This document shows positions 6,461 through 9,219 of a DNA stretch of 9,219 nt, piece after piece. Under the pieces are notes generated by a model. That model saw nothing but the letters and a program-made list of their open reading frames with translations, was not told the DNA's origin and ran no database searches. The translations under genes were made by a program, and so were the position numbers. Where the stretch lies: NCBI GenBank assembly GCA_946624335.1, contig CAMOSA010000094.1:1-9219 (forward strand), given 5' to 3'. Each line of letters begins with the position of its first letter. The first letter of the stretch is position 1. Source of the stretch: an uncultured Prevotellaceae bacterium. Lineage in GTDB: Bacteria; Bacteroidota; Bacteroidia; Bacteroidales; Bacteroidaceae.

Positions 6461-8749
6461 TTACTCGACATCAAGCAGCCGTGCCACCTCTGCCGCGTTC
6501 ATCGCCCACTCCGTCGTGTAGCTCTCGTCGGCCGCGCCGGGGTCGTCGACACGCGTCAGGCCCATGGCCTCAGCCCTCATCTCCAACAACTGCCCTACCG
6601 ACAGCTTTTCACGCAAGCGGCGCAGCAAGCTTTCGACGACCGAGGTATTGAGGCTGTGGAGCGTCTGTGCCGTGAAAGGCATCTCCAGCCAGACGACCTC
6701 GCGCCGCGCCACGTCGAGGACGCCAAAGACGAGCCCCTTCGAGAGGTTGCCTTCGCTGATGCGCACCGCGTGTTGAACGCACGAGGGGTCGTAAGCCACG
6801 CCGTCGGCCTCGGAGATGGTCATGGGATACGACGAACTCATCCATCCCACGACGAGATTCGGCGACAGGGCGCCATTGCTGTAGGCATTACAGGTGAAGG
6901 TTACATAACGTGCGCCGCCAGCCGCCAGATCGGGCAGCGACAGCTCGACATACTCAGCCGTACCGACCTGATCGGGCACCGAACGGATATCACCTGAGTG
7001 ACGGGCACCCGTACACGTCAGGTTGTAGTAGGCACAATCCTCTACGCGACCGTCGGCAAAGGCGATGCGGCAGCTGAGATCCATGTCCAGAGGCTGTGCC
7101 GGCAAGCCCTTGCCCCATTGCAGGAACAGACGCGCGGCGTCGCCATCGACCGCAAAACGCTGTCCCATCAGGGCACAGGACGTGTCCTGAATGGTCGAGC
7201 TGCGGTCACCGACAGCGACGGGTATATCAAAGAGCTGTGGGTCAATATATATCGTCCCCTTCCCCTCTCTCCCGGCTGCCGCAGCAGCAAAACGCCGTCG
7301 CAGGGAATCCACCAAGAGGTCTGCTACGCCGCGCACCATCGACTGCCGCTCGGCCTCGCTGTAGCGCTGCAGCAAGCGGTGAGGCTCCAGCGCATGGACA
7401 CCGCCTGTCAGCGGACGGGCCAGCCGTTGCTGGCGAACGTCGAAATAAGCCTCGGCCGTATTGGCCAGCGACACCAGCAGACGAGCCGGCAAGCGGTCGG
7501 CGACCGAGTCGAAGGCCTTCAACGTAGGCGTCGCACCCAGACGAAGCATCGAAGAGAACAGGCAGCGGGCAAACAGCCCAGGCCGCTGCATCAGTTTGCC
7601 GAGCACGGCCTCGGCGTCGCCGTCGCGCATCAGGACATCGACCTCGCCCTGCCAGCGCGGATAGTCGCCGCGGTAGAAGACATCGAGCAGCGTAGCCAAA
7701 CGCTCAAACCCTCTCCGGCGGGCATACTCCGGAAGGCGCAGCGCACGGATGAAGCGCACCCACATACGCCGTTTCGGGTGCATCACCTCAGCAGCGTCGG
7801 CGGCGGACATCGGCAAGTCATTCAGCCATAGGGCCACGCGCCGACATGCCGGCCGGTCGTATCTCAGACGCAGATGGCGGCGCATCAGTTCCTCAGCCTC
7901 CACGCTCTCGTCGGCCGGCGGCCAGAGATGGCGGTTCAGGCGTGCCGCATGAGCGATGAGCGTCCGTGGCTCCAAGACCTGAGGCCTCCCCGTCTTCTCG
8001 TAGCAGAGATAGCGCAGCACGTCGGCGGGGCTGCGCATGAGCGCGCCGGCCTCGCTGCCGCGGCCGTTGTCCACGAGCATCTTTGCCGCCACCATCGCCG
8101 TCTCCTTCATCGCCACCTCGGCATCGTCGGGCAAGCCGAAGACGTGCAGCAGCAGCGCCAGCGAATCGCGCTGCGTGGCGTCGAGCGGCACGGTGGACGT
8201 GAGCAGCGAACGCAAGACGTGGCGCAAGTCGTCGCGGCCCATCAGCCGCAGTTCCTTGAGACGTGAGCCCTGGCCGTGATGGACGAAGGACGCCGTGCGG
8301 AAAGGACGCCCGCAGAAAGGGCAACCGTTATAGCGCTCGAGCGGGAAGGTGCCGTCGGGGATCAGGTGACCGCAAGGCAGACGCGTGCCAGGGATATCGA
8401 CCTGCCCATCGAACAAGTTGGCAAACAGCGTGATCAGATGGTCGGCACGCGTCTCGCCAGTCGGCACCTGCCACCCCTTGACCAGGGGCATCCAGTTGAG
8501 TTGCACACCCATGACATCATCCACGACCTCGGTCATGTCCGCCAAGGCAACAGCATCGACAGCCGACAGCGCGTGCAGCAGTTGTTCGTTGACACTGTAG
8601 CCATTGTCACGAAGGCGCCGCACAAAGGCCATCGCCTCGGCCGTCGCCTCGTAGTCGTCGGAAGGTTGGACGTTGACATACAAAGCCTGATAGCGCAAGG
8701 CTACCCTGTTCAGTCTCTTCGCCGTCTGTCTGTCGTCTGTTTGTTTCAT
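6461..8749 (-). CDS. RING-finger-like and TerD-like domain protein (MXAN_6230/SCO0854-type)
   Basis: This 762-residue protein has no signal peptide or membrane segment and is probably cytoplasmic. Near the N-terminus a treble-clef-like zinc site is readable: Cys126-Gly-His128, then Cys143-Pro-Phe-Cys146 in RYNGCPFCGRPF. Residues about 170-500 look mainly helical, rich in Leu, Ala and Arg, with no recognised motif. Residues about 530-700 resemble a TerD/stress-protein domain: LDMDLSCRIAF at 554-564, YYNLT at 575-579, HSGDI at 584-588, AEYVELSLPDL at 598-608, then YVTFTCNAYSN. This order fits the family called MXAN_6230/SCO0854 RING-domain proteins, linked by domain content to Ter-type stress systems. 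That assignment is from memory of family features, and the molecular function is unknown. No other ter genes are in the window. A strong promoter and a structured leader lie upstream; the start MKQTDD is supported by the in-frame TAG at 8785-8783. A small-molecule or protein-modification role is only a guess. Confidence 0.85.
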   Translation of the reverse strand: MKQTDDRQTAKRLNRVALRYQALYVNVQPSDDYEATAEAMAFVRRLRDNGYSVNEQLLHALSAVDAVALADMTEVVDDVMGVQLNWMPLVKGWQVPTGETRADHLITLFANLFDGQVDIPGTRLPCGHLIPDGTFPLERYNGCPFCGRPFRTASFVHHGQGSRLKELRLMGRDDLRHVLRSLLTSTVPLDATQRDSLALLLHVFGLPDDAEVAMKETAMVAAKMLVDNGRGSEAGALMRSPADVLRYLCYEKTGRPQVLEPRTLIAHAARLNRHLWPPADESVEAEELMRRHLRLRYDRPACRRVALWLNDLPMSAADAAEVMHPKRRMWVRFIRALRLPEYARRRGFERLATLLDVFYRGDYPRWQGEVDVLMRDGDAEAVLGKLMQRPGLFARCLFSSMLRLGATPTLKAFDSVADRLPARLLVSLANTAEAYFDVRQQRLARPLTGGVHALEPHRLLQRYSEAERQSMVRGVADLLVDSLRRRFAAAAAGREGKGTIYIDPQLFDIPVAVGDRSSTIQDTSCALMGQRFAVDGDAARLFLQWGKGLPAQPLDMDLSCRIAFADGRVEDCAYYNLTCTGARHSGDIRSVPDQVGTAEYVELSLPDLAAGGARYVTFTCNAYSNGALSPNLVVGWMSSSYPMTISEADGVAYDPSCVQHAVRISEGNLSKGLVFGVLDVARREVVWLEMPFTAQTLHSLNTSVVESLLRRLREKLSVGQLLEMRAEAMGLTRVDDPGAADESYTTEWAMNAAEVARLLDVE

Positions 8750-8876
8750 TGCTTTTTGGCCGATGATTGTTTCGAAGATGATCTACCGAAGAGGGACAGA
8801 CGGAAATGGCGAATCTGAAAAAAATCCCAAATGGGATCTGCAGTAGGAGTAAGACTCGCTTGTCCGTCTGTCGTCT
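8722..8876 (-). repeat. repeated and complementary segments in the leader and start codons of the RING/TerD-like gene
   Basis: Segment A (GACAGACGGA, 8872-8863) and segment B (TCCGTCTGTC, 8804-8795) are a perfect 10-base inverted repeat enclosing the terminator-like hairpin. Segment C (GACAGACGG, 8730-8722), inside codons 7-10 of the gene, repeats nine bases of A and can also pair with B. A and C share the longer string AGACGACAGAC (8876-8866 and 8738-8728). B can therefore pair either with A or with the start of the coding region. The matches are seen directly; a switching role is inference. Confidence 0.45.
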
Positions 8877-8884
8877 CCGGTCAT
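8783..8884 (-). CDS. possible leader ORF (33 codons) upstream of the RING/TerD-like gene
   Basis: After the predicted transcription start near 8900, an ATG at 8884 opens a 33-codon frame ending in TAG at 8785-8783, 33 bases before the main ATG. It is in the same frame as the main gene. Its start, MTGDDRRTSE, resembles the main start, MKQTDDRQTA, because both contain the DNA string AGACGACAGAC. The frame runs through the terminator-like hairpin at 8818-8839, so its translation would change folding of the leader. It could also be a chance frame or a remnant of an older N-terminus closed by a nonsense codon. No recognisable domain is present. Confidence 0.25.
   Translation of the reverse strand: MTGDDRRTSESYSYCRSHLGFFSDSPFPSVPLR
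8818..8839 (-). terminator. terminator-like hairpin in the leader of the RING/TerD-like gene (possible attenuator)
   Basis: On the minus strand ATCCC (8837-8833), loop ATTT and GGGAT (8828-8824) are followed at once by a run of seven T (8824-8818). Two more base pairs, one a wobble, can extend the stem. It lies about 60-80 bases after the predicted start of transcription and about 70 bases before the ATG at 8749, where a terminator can only act as an attenuator. The stem is short, so its strength is uncertain. Confidence 0.45.
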
Positions 8885-8906
8885 TCGTTGCCATCCCTTG
8901 GTGGCG

Positions 8907-8938
8907 CAAAGATAGGCCATTTTCGCGGAACGGCCAAA
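8907..8938 (-). promoter_or_regulatory. promoter of the RING/TerD-like gene
   Basis: On the minus strand TTTG (8938-8935) and TATCTTTG (8914-8907) are separated by exactly 20 bases, both matching the Bacteroidetes consensus. It is the cleanest promoter in the window. Transcription should begin near 8900, giving an untranslated leader of about 150 bases before the ATG at 8749, long for a single gene without a known riboswitch. Confidence 0.75.
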
Positions 8939-8972
8939 GATTTTTCATATGTTCTGCAAGTTTTTCTGTTTT

Positions 8973-9007
8973 TTTGTTCGCTGAGTCGGGATTTATCCCT
9001 ACATTTG
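8973..9007 (+). promoter_or_regulatory. candidate promoter of hppA
   Basis: TACATTTG at 9000-9007 is an exact TAnnTTTG -7 element. Upstream there is TTTG at 8973-8976, with a 23-base gap, or the weaker TTCG at 8977-8980, with a 19-base gap. Transcription from about 9013 would give a leader of about 110 bases before ATG 9126. Confidence 0.55.
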
Positions 9008-9125
9008 TGGGCGCGTAAGACGAAAAGAGCCCTCCTGAAACGTGCATGAACGCCCGCTGTGCGGCGTCACGTCCTCAGCTAACTGAATGAAGCATTAAGA
9101 CTTAAACCATAAAAAACTAAATGAG

Positions 9126-9219
9126 ATGAACTTACCTAACGTCTTCTGGCTCGTGCCCGTGGCTTCCATCGTAGCGCTCGGCATGGCCTACTATTTCTTC
9201 CGCTCGATGATGCGGGCGG
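9126..9219 (+). CDS. hppA: membrane-bound ion-translocating pyrophosphatase, N-terminal part
   Basis: Only the first 31 codons are in the window; the frame is open at the right edge. The translation begins MNLPNVFWLVPVASIVALGM and continues AYYFFRSMMRA. This is one hydrophobic helix followed by a basic turn, closely resembling the first membrane segment of Bacteroidetes HppA proteins (FWLVPIAS...ALxFAYYFxxxMM). Those enzymes hydrolyse cytoplasmic pyrophosphate and pump sodium or protons across the inner membrane. Which ion cannot be told from this piece. ATG 9126 is used because the ATG at 9121 hits a stop two codons later. No Shine-Dalgarno sequence is present. It is divergent from the RING/TerD-like gene. 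Confidence 0.75.
   Translation, partial: MNLPNVFWLVPVASIVALGMAYYFFRSMMRA

Larger units (their letters stand above)
8750..9125. other. divergent control region between the RING/TerD-like gene and hppA
   Basis: These 376 bases hold no gene beyond the possible leader ORF. From left to right they contain the minus-strand leader with its hairpin and repeats, the minus-strand promoter, an AT-rich stretch (about 8936-8976), the plus-strand promoter and the hppA leader. The hppA leader can fold a GC-rich hairpin with arms CGTG (9041-9044) and CACG (9068-9071) and an inner CGC/GCG stem. It also contains the small palindrome TTAAGACTTAA (9095-9105). Confidence 0.6.

Noticed and set aside
6998..7831. 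277-codon plus-strand frame, and others at 7874-8266 and 8276-8818
   Set aside because: All are antisense to the RING/TerD-like gene, with biased Arg/Gln/His/Pro composition and no recognisable motif.
8607..9047. 146-codon minus-strand frame spanning the leader, including a run of four Leu codons before the hairpin
   Set aside because: It begins upstream of the promoter and ends out of frame inside the RING/TerD-like gene. The Leu run suggests leu-type attenuation, but the frame has no stop near the hairpin and no leucine genes follow.

Overview
The window reads as chromosomal DNA from a GC-rich member of the Bacteroidetes, most likely order Bacteroidales (Prevotella- or Muribaculaceae-like). 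The evidence is Bacteroidetes-type promoters (TAnnTTTG at -7 with TTG/TTTG about 20 bases upstream), starts that mostly lack a Shine-Dalgarno sequence, and the gene set itself: system II cytochrome c maturation, an M18 aminopeptidase, a secreted GH51 arabinofuranosidase and a membrane pyrophosphatase. The genus cannot be fixed from the sequence alone.

Layout. (1) Bases 1-934, minus strand: a G3E/COG0523 (CobW-type) GTPase with a long His/Asp/Glu-rich tail, cut by the left edge. (2) Bases 935-1135: divergent promoter region. (3) Bases 1136-4194, plus strand: resB, ccsA and apeB, probably one transcript. resB and ccsA overlap by four bases. A shared hairpin at 4260-4294 ends this unit and the convergent gene after it. 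(4) Bases 4319-6364, minus strand: a secreted GH51 alpha-L-arabinofuranosidase with no SusC/SusD partner in view. (5) Bases 6365-6460: a hairpin-rich, repeat-like spacer. (6) Bases 6461-8749, minus strand: a 762-residue protein with a small zinc-finger (half-RING) motif near the N-terminus and a TerD-like domain near the C-terminus, resembling the family named MXAN_6230/SCO0854. (7) Bases 8750-9125: a 376-base divergent control region. It has the clearest promoter in the window, a leader with a terminator-like hairpin, a short in-frame leader ORF and repeated/complementary segments, and a second promoter facing right. (8) Bases 9126-9219, plus strand: the first 31 codons of hppA, cut by the right edge.

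How the genes work together. ResB and CcsA form the heme delivery and ligation complex for c-type cytochromes outside the cytoplasmic membrane. The GTPase is probably a metal (zinc) chaperone. The arabinofuranosidase trims plant arabinan or arabinoxylan side chains. The pyrophosphatase couples pyrophosphate hydrolysis to ion export. Apart from resB-ccsA there is no evident single pathway. The part most deserving a second look is the RING/TerD-like protein together with its structured leader.
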